From positions 1 to 8,095 of the forward strand of contig CALKAJ010000200.1 in NCBI GenBank assembly GCA_937983305.1: a DNA stretch of 8,095 nucleotides. Direction: 5' to 3'. Position numbers and translations under genes: made by a program. Shown one piece after another: positions 1 to 7,816 of the stretch. Each line of letters starts with the position of its first letter. The first letter of the stretch is position 1. This DNA comes from an uncultured Ignavibacteriota bacterium. GTDB taxonomy: Bacteria > Bacteroidota > Ignavibacteria > Tepidaquicellales > Tepidaquicellaceae. A model generated the notes under the pieces. It was not told the origin of the DNA. It made no database searches and saw only the letters and a program-made list of their open reading frames with translations.

Positions 1-35
1 ATACCATGAAAAGACCTCTTCAAATACAATTTACT

Positions 36-62
36 AATCATCTAAAAATCAATCAGATGATT
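36..62. repeat. Small perfect inverted repeat, possible weak terminator
   Basis: AATCATCT (36-43) and AGATGATT (55-62) are perfect 8-nt reverse complements around an 11-nt A-rich loop, and two further T residues follow. The stem is AT-rich, so it would be a weak terminator at best. It could mark the 3' end of a gene lying left of the window: a reading frame entering at position 2 stops with TAA at 35-37, on the edge of the stem. Only 11 codons of that frame are visible, so no product can be named. Confidence 0.35.
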
Positions 63-120
63 TTGGGTGACGGTTTGGCCAAAGTGGAGATAAATGCCAT
101 AGGGGTGCGTTTAGCAAGTA

Positions 121-323
121 GTTATAAGCAAGCCTAAAAGACGACAGTGCAACAATAAACAGACGACTAAAAATTGAACTTTAACACAAAGACAAACCAT
201 TTTGACAGGTGAACACAGACATAAAAACGATACAACAAACGGACAACGAGTAAGCCGACACTCATTGCCGACCCTTCTGTATTTTTTATTTTCCCCACCG
301 CACATTTTTTTTAATTCAATTTT
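121..323 (+). repeat. Left inverted-repeat arm flanking the operon
   Basis: Four blocks here recur as reverse complements, in mirrored order, in the arm after the operon. They are GTTATAAGC (121-129), CAAACCATT (193-201), GTATTTTTTATTTTC (279-293) and ATTTTTTTTAATTCAATTTT (304-323). The two inner blocks are long and similarly spaced (10 nt apart here, 13 nt in the other arm). The two outer 9-mers have different spacing and are weaker evidence on their own. The arm is best described as a diverged intergenic repeat or the remains of an element end. No transposase gene is visible in the window. Confidence 0.7.
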
Positions 324-392
324 AGCCAGCCGCACATTGGCACATTTGCAAGCCGCACAAGCCGACTCACAAACCCAAGCTTGCAAAAGAGC
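324..392 (+). repeat. Direct repeat with hairpin, left copy
   Basis: This begins directly after the AT-rich block of the left arm. It contains the shared stretches AGCCA and CGCACA, then a 53-nt core (340-392) built as GCACATTTGCAAGC, a 25-nt loop, and GCTTGCAAAAGAGC. TTTGCAAGC (345-353) and GCTTGCAAA (379-387) form a perfect 9-bp stem. The core matches 7836-7888 in the same orientation and at the same length, 47 of 53 positions by hand count, with all six differences in the loop. Conserved stems with a drifting loop suggest the folded form matters. Confidence 0.85.
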
Positions 393-477
393 CAATTTTG
401 CCAACGCTCCTATGACAATCATTGGGCTAAAAAACGTAATTTGGACAACTAAAAATTAACGAACAGACAATAGATAA

Positions 478-2244
478 ATGAGTTTAAATACACAAAATCT
501 TCAATCAATTATAAACTTCATCTGGACAGTTGCAGACGATGTATTGATTAATAAATTTCTTGAAAATCAGTACCAAGACGTAATACTTCCAATGACTGTT
601 TTGAGGCGTTTGGACTTAGCTCTCGAACCGACCAAAGACAAGGTTTTAAAAACACACAACGAATTTAAAAGCAAGATTGACAATGTATCTGGACTTTTGA
701 CCAGCGAATTACATGGTAGCGGTTTAGCGTTTTACAACACTTCGCAGTTTACTATGAAAAAACTGCTTGCCGACCCCAAAAATATTGACACCAACTTTTT
801 AGACTACTTAAATGGGTTTTCTGAAAACGTGCAAGACATCATTACAAAATTCAAATTTCGCAATCAGTTAAAGACATTTGAAGATACAGGCATAACCTTT
901 TCTCTCATTGAGAAATTCTGCAATCCAAAAGTTGAGTTAAGCCCCGACAAAATATCGCCTATGGCAATGGGCTATATGTTTGAGGATTTGATACGCAGAT
1001 TTAACGAAAAAACAAATGCAGCAGCAGGGCGACACTTTACGCCAAGAGAAATTATTGAGTTAATGACGCATTTGGTTTATCTACCAGTAAAAGACAAAAT
1101 TCAAAAAGGAACTTTTTTAGTTTATGACCCTTGTGCTGGTTCAGGTGCAATGCTTACACAATCAAAACTATTTGCAACAAACCCCGAAGGAGAAATAAAA
1201 TCCAAAGCAACTTTCCATTTATACGGACAAGAGAACACAGGCGAAATGTACGCCACTTGTAAATCGGATATGTTGCTGAAAGGCGAAGACCCCGACAAAA
1301 TAAAGTTTGGCTCAACGCTTAGTGAATATGGTTTTGAAGCAGATTTGAAATTCAATTTCATGCTGACCAACCCGCCATACGGTACAACTTGGAAGCAGGA
1401 CATTGAAAATTTGAATGTTGGTAGTGAAAAGAAAATCAGCATCGTTGACAAACGGTTTAATCTTAAAATCAAAAATTTTAAAGGTGAACTGGAAGAAACT
1501 TGTTTGACTTCACGAAGCAATGATGGACAATTGATGTTTATGCTTCATATGCTTTCAAAAATGAAAGACCCTAAAGATGGAGGAAGCCGAATTGCTTCAG
1601 TTCATAATGGTTCGGCACTATTTACGGGTGATGCCGGTTCAAGCGAAAGTGGTGTAAGACAATACATACTTGAAAATGATTTGCTTGAGGCTGTGATTGC
1701 TTTACCGTTAGATATCTTCTACAATACTGGACAACCAACTTATATATTAATTCTTTCAAACAATAAGGATGCTTCAAGAAAGGGAAAAGTTCAATTGATT
1801 AAAGGAGATACCTTCTTTAAAAAAATGACCAAGGCCTTAGGTAACAAGAAAAATGAACTAACAACAGACCATATCAATTCTGTTGTTGAACTCTATTTGA
1901 AGAATGAATCAAATGATTTTTGTCAAATTTTCAGTAATAAGGAATTTGGTTATTATACATTAAAAGTAAAGCACTCGAAAGAAGATTTTGAAGAAGATAT
2001 TGACTTTAAGGATATGGAGTTCGTTCCCTTAACCCAAGACATTGGCGAGTATATTTCTAATGAAATTTTAAAATATACACCTAATGCAAAGGTTGATTTA
2101 AAAGCAATAAAAATTGGTTATGCGATAAATTTCTTAGAACATTTTCACAAAGCAAACACATATAGAGAATTAGATAAAGTTATAAAGGACATTCAAAGAC
2201 TTGAAGAGAGAAGTAACGGATTACTAAATACATTACTACAATGA
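478..2244 (+). CDS. hsdM: Type I restriction-modification methyltransferase subunit HsdM
   Basis: This is the modification subunit of a type I system. With HsdS it transfers a methyl group from S-adenosylmethionine to the N6 of adenine in a bipartite DNA target. The 588 residues show an N-terminal helical HsdM domain (about 5-145), then a methyltransferase fold with GRHFTPREI (184-192), the cofactor-binding motif DPCAGSGAM (217-225), the catalytic motif NPPY (298-301) and the conserved ALPLDIFYNTG segment (408-418). The C-terminal region (about 500-588) ends in a helix suited to contact HsdS. Nothing essential is missing. The start is fixed because an in-frame TAA lies immediately before the ATG. 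The stop overlaps the next gene by 4 nt (ATGA), which suggests translational coupling. Aspartate codon choice changes from mainly GAC in the first 350 residues to mainly GAT afterwards, which may reflect recombination. Confidence 0.97.
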   Translation: MSLNTQNLQSIINFIWTVADDVLINKFLENQYQDVILPMTVLRRLDLALEPTKDKVLKTHNEFKSKIDNVSGLLTSELHGSGLAFYNTSQFTMKKLLADPKNIDTNFLDYLNGFSENVQDIITKFKFRNQLKTFEDTGITFSLIEKFCNPKVELSPDKISPMAMGYMFEDLIRRFNEKTNAAAGRHFTPREIIELMTHLVYLPVKDKIQKGTFLVYDPCAGSGAMLTQSKLFATNPEGEIKSKATFHLYGQENTGEMYATCKSDMLLKGEDPDKIKFGSTLSEYGFEADLKFNFMLTNPPYGTTWKQDIENLNVGSEKKISIVDKRFNLKIKNFKGELEETCLTSRSNDGQLMFMLHMLSKMKDPKDGGSRIASVHNGSALFTGDAGSSESGVRQYILENDLLEAVIALPLDIFYNTGQPTYILILSNNKDASRKGKVQLIKGDTFFKKMTKALGNKKNELTTDHINSVVELYLKNESNDFCQIFSNKEFGYYTLKVKHSKEDFEEDIDFKDMEFVPLTQDIGEYISNEILKYTPNAKVDLKAIKIGYAINFLEHFHKANTYRELDKVIKDIQRLEERSNGLLNTLLQ

Positions 2245-3023
2245 AAAAGAGAGATAATTTGAAACAGTCGAATATCTCTTGGCTTGGAGAGATACCTCAG
2301 GAATGGGAAATAAAAAAAGTTAAGCACGTGCTGTATGAAGTTTCTAATAAATCTGAAACAGGAACAGAGGATTTGCTTTCTCTTTCACAATATACTGGTG
2401 TGGAATTAAAAAAGGATAAGAAAAAAAACGAAAATGATAATCTGACTAATGCAATGTCGCTGGTCGGATATAAAATTGTAGACCAAAATCAGTTGGTAAT
2501 TAATATTATGTTGGCTTGGAATGGCTCAATAGCAATATCCCCTTACAACGGAATAATTAGCCCTGCTTATTGTGTTTATCAATTTCGCAAAAACTTCAAC
2601 CCGAAGTTTTTTGAATATCTTTTTAAAACGGAAATTTATAAAGCTGAATTTAAACGTAAGTCAACTGGTATAATTGAAAGTAGACTTCGACTTTATTCCG
2701 ACCAACTATATAACATACACTGTTTGGTTCCTCCAATCATCGAACAGAATAAAATAGTTGAAGTAATAGCATTCAAACAAAAACAAATTCAGAATTTAAT
2801 TAAGTACACTAACGTCATTTTCGGAAAAACAAATCCCAAAACAGGGTTGCTTCAAGAATATATAAACACGCTGATTTTCAATTTAGTTACAGGTAAGGTT
2901 GATGTTCGTGATTTTGAAATTCCAGAATTAGATTTTGAATCAAACGAACTTGAAGAATTCAGCTACTTAGAAAAGGCAGAAGAAGACATTATTGAAGTAG
3001 AAACAAATATAGATAATGAGTAA
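2241..3023 (+). CDS. hsdS: Type I specificity subunit HsdS, half-size with one recognition domain
   Basis: This subunit chooses the DNA target for the methyltransferase and the restriction complex. It is 260 residues long, against roughly 400-450 for usual HsdS proteins with two target-recognition domains. It opens with the typical domain start WLGEIPQEWEIKKVKHVL (14-31) and has one recognition domain (about 14-163). The conserved turn PPIIEQNKI (164-172) and its helix (about 170-190) follow, then the usual C-terminal segment LLQEYINTLIFNLVTGKVDV (203-222). A strongly acidic tail (about 227-260) ends the protein. The reading frame is intact, so I read it as a genuine short subunit rather than a broken gene. 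Known half-size HsdS proteins, such as truncated EcoR124I-type subunits and NgoAV, work as dimers on symmetric sites. Whether this one does is inference. The gene overlaps hsdM by 4 nt and hsdR by 8 nt. Confidence 0.93.
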   Translation: MKKRDNLKQSNISWLGEIPQEWEIKKVKHVLYEVSNKSETGTEDLLSLSQYTGVELKKDKKKNENDNLTNAMSLVGYKIVDQNQLVINIMLAWNGSIAISPYNGIISPAYCVYQFRKNFNPKFFEYLFKTEIYKAEFKRKSTGIIESRLRLYSDQLYNIHCLVPPIIEQNKIVEVIAFKQKQIQNLIKYTNVIFGKTNPKTGLLQEYINTLIFNLVTGKVDVRDFEIPELDFESNELEEFSYLEKAEEDIIEVETNIDNE

Positions 3024-6000
3024 ACAAACAGACACAACAGAAAAAGGCTTGGAAGCTCACATCTCTCAACATCTGGTTGAGGAGAACAAGTATTTACTTC
3101 GTGAAAACAAAGTTTACGACAATGTTTCCTGCTTAGATAATGAATTGCTGTTTCAATTTCTAGAAGCCACACAACCCAAAGCAGTAGCTAAACTTAAAGC
3201 ATTTCACAAAGACCTTTATGAGCAAAAAATAATAAAACGTTTAAACGACCAAATACAGGCAAAAGGTGTAATTGAAGTTTTACGTAAAGGAATTACAGAT
3301 GGCTTTACCGATACCAAATTGAATTTGTTTTACGACAAACCAGTTTCTGCCTACAATGCGGATGCAAATGCATTGTATCAAGCCAATTTGTTTTCGGTAA
3401 TGCGTCAGGTGTATTTTTCACCCAACGATAAAAAGTCGTTGGACATGATGATTTTCATCAATGGTATTCCAGTAATATCATTTGAGCTGAAAAACGAATT
3501 AACCAAACAAAATGTTCAACATGCTATTAAGCAATACAAATACGACCGTGACCCGAATGAAGAATTGTTTCGTTTGGGCAGATTAATGGTAAATTTTGCG
3601 GTTGACACCGAAGAAATCTGGATGTGCACACAACTCAAAAAAGAGAAATCCTATTTCCTACCATTCAATAAAGGTTACAACAATGGTGCAGGCAATCCGC
3701 CAAAAGATGGAATTAAAACAGATTATTTGTGGAAAGAGATTTTGACCAAAAATAATTTGACCGACATTGTTCAGAACTTCTGCCAATTGATAACAGAAGA
3801 AAAAGAATATTTGGACGAGAAAGGAAAAATAAAAACAAGAAAAGAAAAGAAATTAATTTTTCCTCGTTATCATCAATTGCTTGCAGTAAGAAACCTTTTA
3901 GCAGATGCACAAGAAAAAGGTTCAGGGCAAAAATATCTAATTCAACATTCTGCAGGTTCAGGCAAATCAAATTCTATTTCTTGGTTGGCTCATCAGTTGG
4001 TTGGTTTGCATGACAAATCAGGCAAAGACAATATTTTTGATACGGTAATTGTAGTAACCGACCGAAGGGTTTTAGATGCTCAAATACGAAACAACATCAA
4101 GCAGTTTCAACAAGTGAACGGAGTTGTTGAAGCCATCACAGAAGGAAGTAAACAATTAAAAGAAGCATTAGAAGAAGGTAAAAAGATTATCATTACCACT
4201 ATTCAAAAGTTCCCTCACATTGTAGAAGAAATTGGCGAATTACCAGGAACAAACTTTGCAATTATCATTGATGAAGCTCACAGTAGTTTGAGTGGACAAA
4301 TGGCAAGGAAACTTAACGAAACCTTATCCAAACTAAATCTTGACCAAGCCACACAATCCGAATTAGAAGAAGATTTGGAAGACATTACAAGCATGGTTGA
4401 TGTGGAAGATGCACAGGAAACAATTACTGGCGAAGATTTAATCAGGGTTTTAGTGAAGTCAAGAAAGCTGTTGCCAAATGCCAGTTACTTTGCATTTACT
4501 GCAACGCCTAAGAATAAAACGTTGGAATTGTTTGGAGTTCCATTTGAAGAAGGAGGAAAAACTAAGTTCCGAGCATTTCATTTGTACTCTATGAAACAAG
4601 CCATTGAAGAAGGCTTTATCATGGACGTTTTGCAGAATTACACCACGTATCAAAGCTATTACGCTTTACTCAAAAAAATTGAAGACGACCCCGAGTATGA
4701 CAAACTTAAAGCCCAAAAGAAATTAAAGGCTTATGTAGAAAGTCATGAACACGCTATAAAGAAGAAAGCTATTTTGATAGTGGAGCATTTCATGGAAAAT
4801 GTAATTCGTAAAAAACGAATGGGCGGTTTTGCAAAAGCTATGCTGGTAACAAGTTCAAGAGCCAATGCAGTAAAATATAAAAAAGCATTTGACGATTATT
4901 TGCACAAAATAAATAGTCCGTACAAGGCAATTGTGGCGTTCTCTGGTGAAATTGACGGACAAACAGAAGCAAACCTAAACGGATTTTCGAGCAACTCAAT
5001 TCCAACAGAATTTGAGAAAAACGAATATCGCTTTTTATTGGTAGCTAATAAATTCCAAACGGGCTTTGACCAACCTCTTTTGCATACCATGTATGTAGAT
5101 AAAAAATTAGGCGGTGTAAACGCAGTTCAAACTCTTTCAAGATTGAACAGAAGTCATCCATTAAAGAAAGACACCTTTGTTTTGGATTTTGCCAATACAG
5201 CAGAGGATATTGAAAAAGCGTTTAAACCTTATTTTGAAAGCACCATTTTAGGCGAAGCAACCGACCCTAATAAATTGTTCGACCTGCAAGATGCTTTGGA
5301 CAATTATCAGGTTTACACAAAAGAACAGGTAATTGAATTTTCAGAAAAGATTTTGGCAAACGTTCCCGTTGACCAACTTCATGCAATGCTTGACAGTTCA
5401 TCAGCGATTTTCAGAAATGATTTAGCAGAGGAACAACAAGCAGATTTTAGAGCAAAGGTTAAAACCTATGTTCGCTTGTACATTTTCCTTTCTCAAATTG
5501 TACCGTTTGAAAATCCGTATATGGAAAGGCTTTATATTTTCTTAAACCACTTGCAAAACAAATTAGGTGGTGAAACTCCCATTGATTTAGCACAAGGCAT
5601 TTTAGACAATATTGACATGGACAGTTACCGTTTGCAATTGGAAGCAACAACCAATATTGCAATGGAGCAGGGAGAAGATTTAAAGCCAATTCCGACCGAC
5701 ATGAGAGGCGGAACAAATCAACCCGAAATTGATAGGTTGTCAAATATTCTCCAAACTTTCAATGACCGCTACGGAACACAATTTGAAGATGCCGACAAGG
5801 TTCGACAAATGGCTGAAAACATTGCAAATGATGTTGCGAAAAATCAAGAGCTAATTACTTCAATCAAATATTCAGACGACCAAAACGCAAGAATAACCAG
5901 CGACAAAGTTGTTGGCGAAGAATTGCTAAAACACATTACAACAAACTTTGACCTTTATAAATTATACTCCGACAACAAGGAATTTAAAGAAGATTTTTCT

Positions 6001-6060
6001 GCAATGATGTTTGGTGTTGTGAAAGAGTTAATCAATAGAGGTATTAATGCACAAAAATAA
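3016..6060 (+). CDS. hsdR: Type I restriction endonuclease and DNA translocase subunit HsdR
   Basis: This is the cutting and motor subunit. It binds the HsdM-HsdS complex at unmethylated sites, pulls DNA in using ATP, and cleaves at a distance. The 1014 residues include an N-terminal PD-(D/E)xK nuclease domain, with D143 in SLDMMIF and the pair E157/K159 in FELKNE. A superfamily 2 helicase core follows: Walker A AGSGKS (313-318), VTDRRVLDAQ (347-356), the DEAH box in IIIDEAHSS (416-424), FAFTATPK (492-499), and the late helicase motifs KFQTGFDQP (679-687) and QTLSRLNRS (705-713). The C-terminal third (about 740-1014) is the helical domain expected to dock on the methyltransferase. Length and motif order are normal and all key residues are present. 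An acidic insert (about 435-475) separates the DEAH box from motif III. The ATG lies 8 nt inside hsdS, which implies coupled translation. Confidence 0.97.
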   Translation: MSKQTDTTEKGLEAHISQHLVEENKYLLRENKVYDNVSCLDNELLFQFLEATQPKAVAKLKAFHKDLYEQKIIKRLNDQIQAKGVIEVLRKGITDGFTDTKLNLFYDKPVSAYNADANALYQANLFSVMRQVYFSPNDKKSLDMMIFINGIPVISFELKNELTKQNVQHAIKQYKYDRDPNEELFRLGRLMVNFAVDTEEIWMCTQLKKEKSYFLPFNKGYNNGAGNPPKDGIKTDYLWKEILTKNNLTDIVQNFCQLITEEKEYLDEKGKIKTRKEKKLIFPRYHQLLAVRNLLADAQEKGSGQKYLIQHSAGSGKSNSISWLAHQLVGLHDKSGKDNIFDTVIVVTDRRVLDAQIRNNIKQFQQVNGVVEAITEGSKQLKEALEEGKKIIITTIQKFPHIVEEIGELPGTNFAIIIDEAHSSLSGQMARKLNETLSKLNLDQATQSELEEDLEDITSMVDVEDAQETITGEDLIRVLVKSRKLLPNASYFAFTATPKNKTLELFGVPFEEGGKTKFRAFHLYSMKQAIEEGFIMDVLQNYTTYQSYYALLKKIEDDPEYDKLKAQKKLKAYVESHEHAIKKKAILIVEHFMENVIRKKRMGGFAKAMLVTSSRANAVKYKKAFDDYLHKINSPYKAIVAFSGEIDGQTEANLNGFSSNSIPTEFEKNEYRFLLVANKFQTGFDQPLLHTMYVDKKLGGVNAVQTLSRLNRSHPLKKDTFVLDFANTAEDIEKAFKPYFESTILGEATDPNKLFDLQDALDNYQVYTKEQVIEFSEKILANVPVDQLHAMLDSSSAIFRNDLAEEQQADFRAKVKTYVRLYIFLSQIVPFENPYMERLYIFLNHLQNKLGGETPIDLAQGILDNIDMDSYRLQLEATTNIAMEQGEDLKPIPTDMRGGTNQPEIDRLSNILQTFNDRYGTQFEDADKVRQMAENIANDVAKNQELITSIKYSDDQNARITSDKVVGEELLKHITTNFDLYKLYSDNKEFKEDFSAMMFGVVKELINRGINAQK

Positions 6061-6063
6061 TAA

Positions 6064-7812
6064 ATGAAAATCAAAACCATTGAAATAACAAACGTAAAAG
6101 GCATTGGAAACAAAGCTTTCGTTTTGGATTTGTTACCCAACAAGCCCAATCTTTTGGTTGCTCCTAATGGTTTTGGCAAAAGTTCATTCAGTATTGGGTT
6201 TGACTCTCTTAAAAGAGCTAAAATTGAATTAGACACAAAGCACTATCATCAAGATAATGATGCCAACAGACCGACACTTTCAATGGTTGTCGAAGATGCA
6301 GCAGGAACACGAACACTTTCAGCTAACGATACGACCAATACTATTTCCAACGAGTTTGATGTTTTTGTAATCAATAGTCAATTGATGGCAAAGGCAACTA
6401 AAATGAATATTGGTGGAAATGTAATTGTCAAATCCTCATTGGAAATATCACCAACTGTTTTAGTGCCAACTATTCCGCCAAAAGTTTTGTTCAGTTACAA
6501 TTCTGGCGATGCAAAAAAGACGTTTGGGGCAAATGGCAAGATTTTACCAAATATTTCAAATGCCTTTAATTGTGCTCCATTATTGTGGGATATAGTAAAT
6601 GAAGTAGATTTTTCAAAGTTTGGTCAAGTGAAAAATTCAAAATCACTAAGTGACCTTAAAACCGAAATAAATTCTCATGCAGGTACTTCCGAAGTAATTA
6701 AGAATTGGATTGAAGCCAATAAAAGGGCAGAAATCCAAGCGATAAGTGAATTTTCAAAATTGGCAGATATTTTAAGAAGGTTCGATGAAATAAAGACAGA
6801 TGTTGATAGCTACTTGGCAGCATTTCAAATTATTGATGTTGCAAACGCTATGGCAGCGAATTTTAAAAAAGCTGTTAATTACGCTTGTTATCTTGACGAC
6901 AAAGCATATTACGAAAAAACAATTTCCAATTTTAATACTACCCGCCATACAATCAGACCAAAGGAAGACAAAAAGCACAACAGCTTAATTGTTGAGTGGC
7001 CAAAAGCCCATGAAATTTCAAACGGACAGAGAGACGTTTTATCTTTTATTACAATGCTAATGAAAGCAAAAAGAAATTTCAGACAACGAAATTGTATATT
7101 AATCATTGATGAAATATTTGACTACTTAGACGATGCAAACTTAATTTCATTTCAGTATTTCATAACGACAATGATTGAAGAAATGAAATCACTAGGGAAA
7201 AATTTCTTCCCAATTTTAATGACGCATTTAGACCCACTTTTCTTTAATCATTTTTGCTTCAATCGACACAAGATTAAAGTTGTGTACCTTAAAGATGTTC
7301 CATATCATTCAAATCCGAATTTGGTTAAACTAATTAAAAAAAGAGAGGACTCAACAATCCAACAGAATGTAGATAAACATCATTTTCATTTTGAACCGAC
7401 ATCGGTAGATATTTCTGCTGAATTTACAGCTCTCGGTTTGCCTGCTTCTTGGGGAAACTCAATTAGGTTTCATCAATTTATTGAAGCCGAAGTTCAAAAA
7501 TATCTCAACGACCAAACAGACTATGACCCATTGGCAATTTGCTTTGGTGTAAGAGTAAGAATAGAAAAATTAATTCATCAACAAATTGCAGACCCTGCAA
7601 AACAGGCTCTATTCCTTGCAGAACATGGAACCAAAAAGAAATTAGATTACTGCGAAGAAATTGGACATTCAGTTCCTGAAATATTTTATTTACTTGGAAT
7701 TATTTACAATGACAGACTTCATTGGAGAGAAGGAATTGACAATGTTCGACCGGTTGCAATCAAATTAGAAAACTTGACTATAAAGAATTTGATACGTGAA
7801 ATATTCAACTAA
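6064..7812 (+). CDS. ABC/SMC-type ATPase with C-terminal HEPN-like domain, candidate RM-linked effector
   Basis: I do not recognise a named gene. Residues 1 to about 425 form an ABC/SMC-like ATPase: the N-terminal strand KIKTIEITNVKGIG, Walker A APNGFGKSS (33-41), signature-like SNGQRD (319-324), Walker B ILIIDE (345-350) and a switch histidine in MTHLD (H388). There is no long coiled coil or CxxC hook between the two halves, unlike Rad50 or RloC, and no TOPRIM motif as in OLD nucleases. The C-terminal part (about 440-582) looks helical. It has RVRIE (R497-x3-E501), also readable as R499-x5-H505, and later N549-x3-H553 followed by WREG. These resemble the active-site layout of HEPN RNases and the Arg/Glu/His triad of PrrC, whose partner is a type I system. 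An RNase or anticodon-nuclease-like effector guarding the restriction complex is my inference. An in-frame TAA directly before the ATG fixes the start, 3 nt after hsdR, so it is almost certainly in the same operon. Confidence 0.85.
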   Translation: MKIKTIEITNVKGIGNKAFVLDLLPNKPNLLVAPNGFGKSSFSIGFDSLKRAKIELDTKHYHQDNDANRPTLSMVVEDAAGTRTLSANDTTNTISNEFDVFVINSQLMAKATKMNIGGNVIVKSSLEISPTVLVPTIPPKVLFSYNSGDAKKTFGANGKILPNISNAFNCAPLLWDIVNEVDFSKFGQVKNSKSLSDLKTEINSHAGTSEVIKNWIEANKRAEIQAISEFSKLADILRRFDEIKTDVDSYLAAFQIIDVANAMAANFKKAVNYACYLDDKAYYEKTISNFNTTRHTIRPKEDKKHNSLIVEWPKAHEISNGQRDVLSFITMLMKAKRNFRQRNCILIIDEIFDYLDDANLISFQYFITTMIEEMKSLGKNFFPILMTHLDPLFFNHFCFNRHKIKVVYLKDVPYHSNPNLVKLIKKREDSTIQQNVDKHHFHFEPTSVDISAEFTALGLPASWGNSIRFHQFIEAEVQKYLNDQTDYDPLAICFGVRVRIEKLIHQQIADPAKQALFLAEHGTKKKLDYCEEIGHSVPEIFYLLGIIYNDRLHWREGIDNVRPVAIKLENLTIKNLIREIFN

Positions 7813-7816
7813 CATA

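Larger units (their letters stand above)
1..477. other. Intergenic region upstream of the operon
   Basis: I see no convincing gene here. From the left it holds a small AT-rich inverted repeat (36-62), a repeat arm (121-323) matched in inverted orientation downstream of the operon, a hairpin-bearing repeat (324-392) matched in direct orientation downstream, and an 85-nt unique leader before hsdM (393-477). The leader is A-rich near the start codon and has no Shine-Dalgarno-like sequence, as is common in Bacteroidota. The operon promoter should lie here, but I could not place it with any confidence. Confidence 0.75.

Noticed and set aside
3..137. Open plus-strand frame entering from the left edge, with an ATG at 6 and a stop at 135-137
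   Set aside because: It gives at most 45 codons with no recognisable motif, contains the small inverted repeat, and runs into the outer block of the repeat arm. A gene tail cannot be excluded, but the sequence does not support one.
340..392. Hairpin repeat as a classical integron attC site
   Set aside because: The architecture (folded site at cassette boundaries) is similar, but I cannot find the conserved RYYYAAC and GTTRRRY boxes at its ends, and no integrase gene is in the window.
111..422. 103-codon minus-strand open frame upstream of hsdM
   Set aside because: It covers the same repeats in the antisense direction, with a cysteine- and leucine-rich low-complexity product. I see nothing to support a gene.
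437..443. TAATTTG as a Bacteroidota -7 promoter element for hsdM
   Set aside because: It is one base short of the TAnnTTTG consensus, and no TTTG-type -33 element lies at the expected distance. The position before the start is suitable, but the match is too weak.
202..459. 85-codon plus-strand open frame upstream of hsdM
   Set aside because: It runs through the repeat arm and the hairpin repeat. The protein has no recognisable domain, and the outer part is not matched in frame by the other arm. It is most likely a chance translation of repeat sequence.
2241..3023. hsdS as a truncated pseudogene
   Set aside because: The frame is intact, both the N-terminal and C-terminal conserved segments are present, and the overlaps with hsdM and hsdR are tidy. 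These all point to a functional short subunit.
6064..7812. Calling the fourth gene prrC, rloC or an OLD-family nuclease
   Set aside because: It is longer than PrrC with a different His spacing, lacks the RloC coiled coil and zinc hook, and has no TOPRIM motif after the ATPase core. A family name would overstate what is visible.
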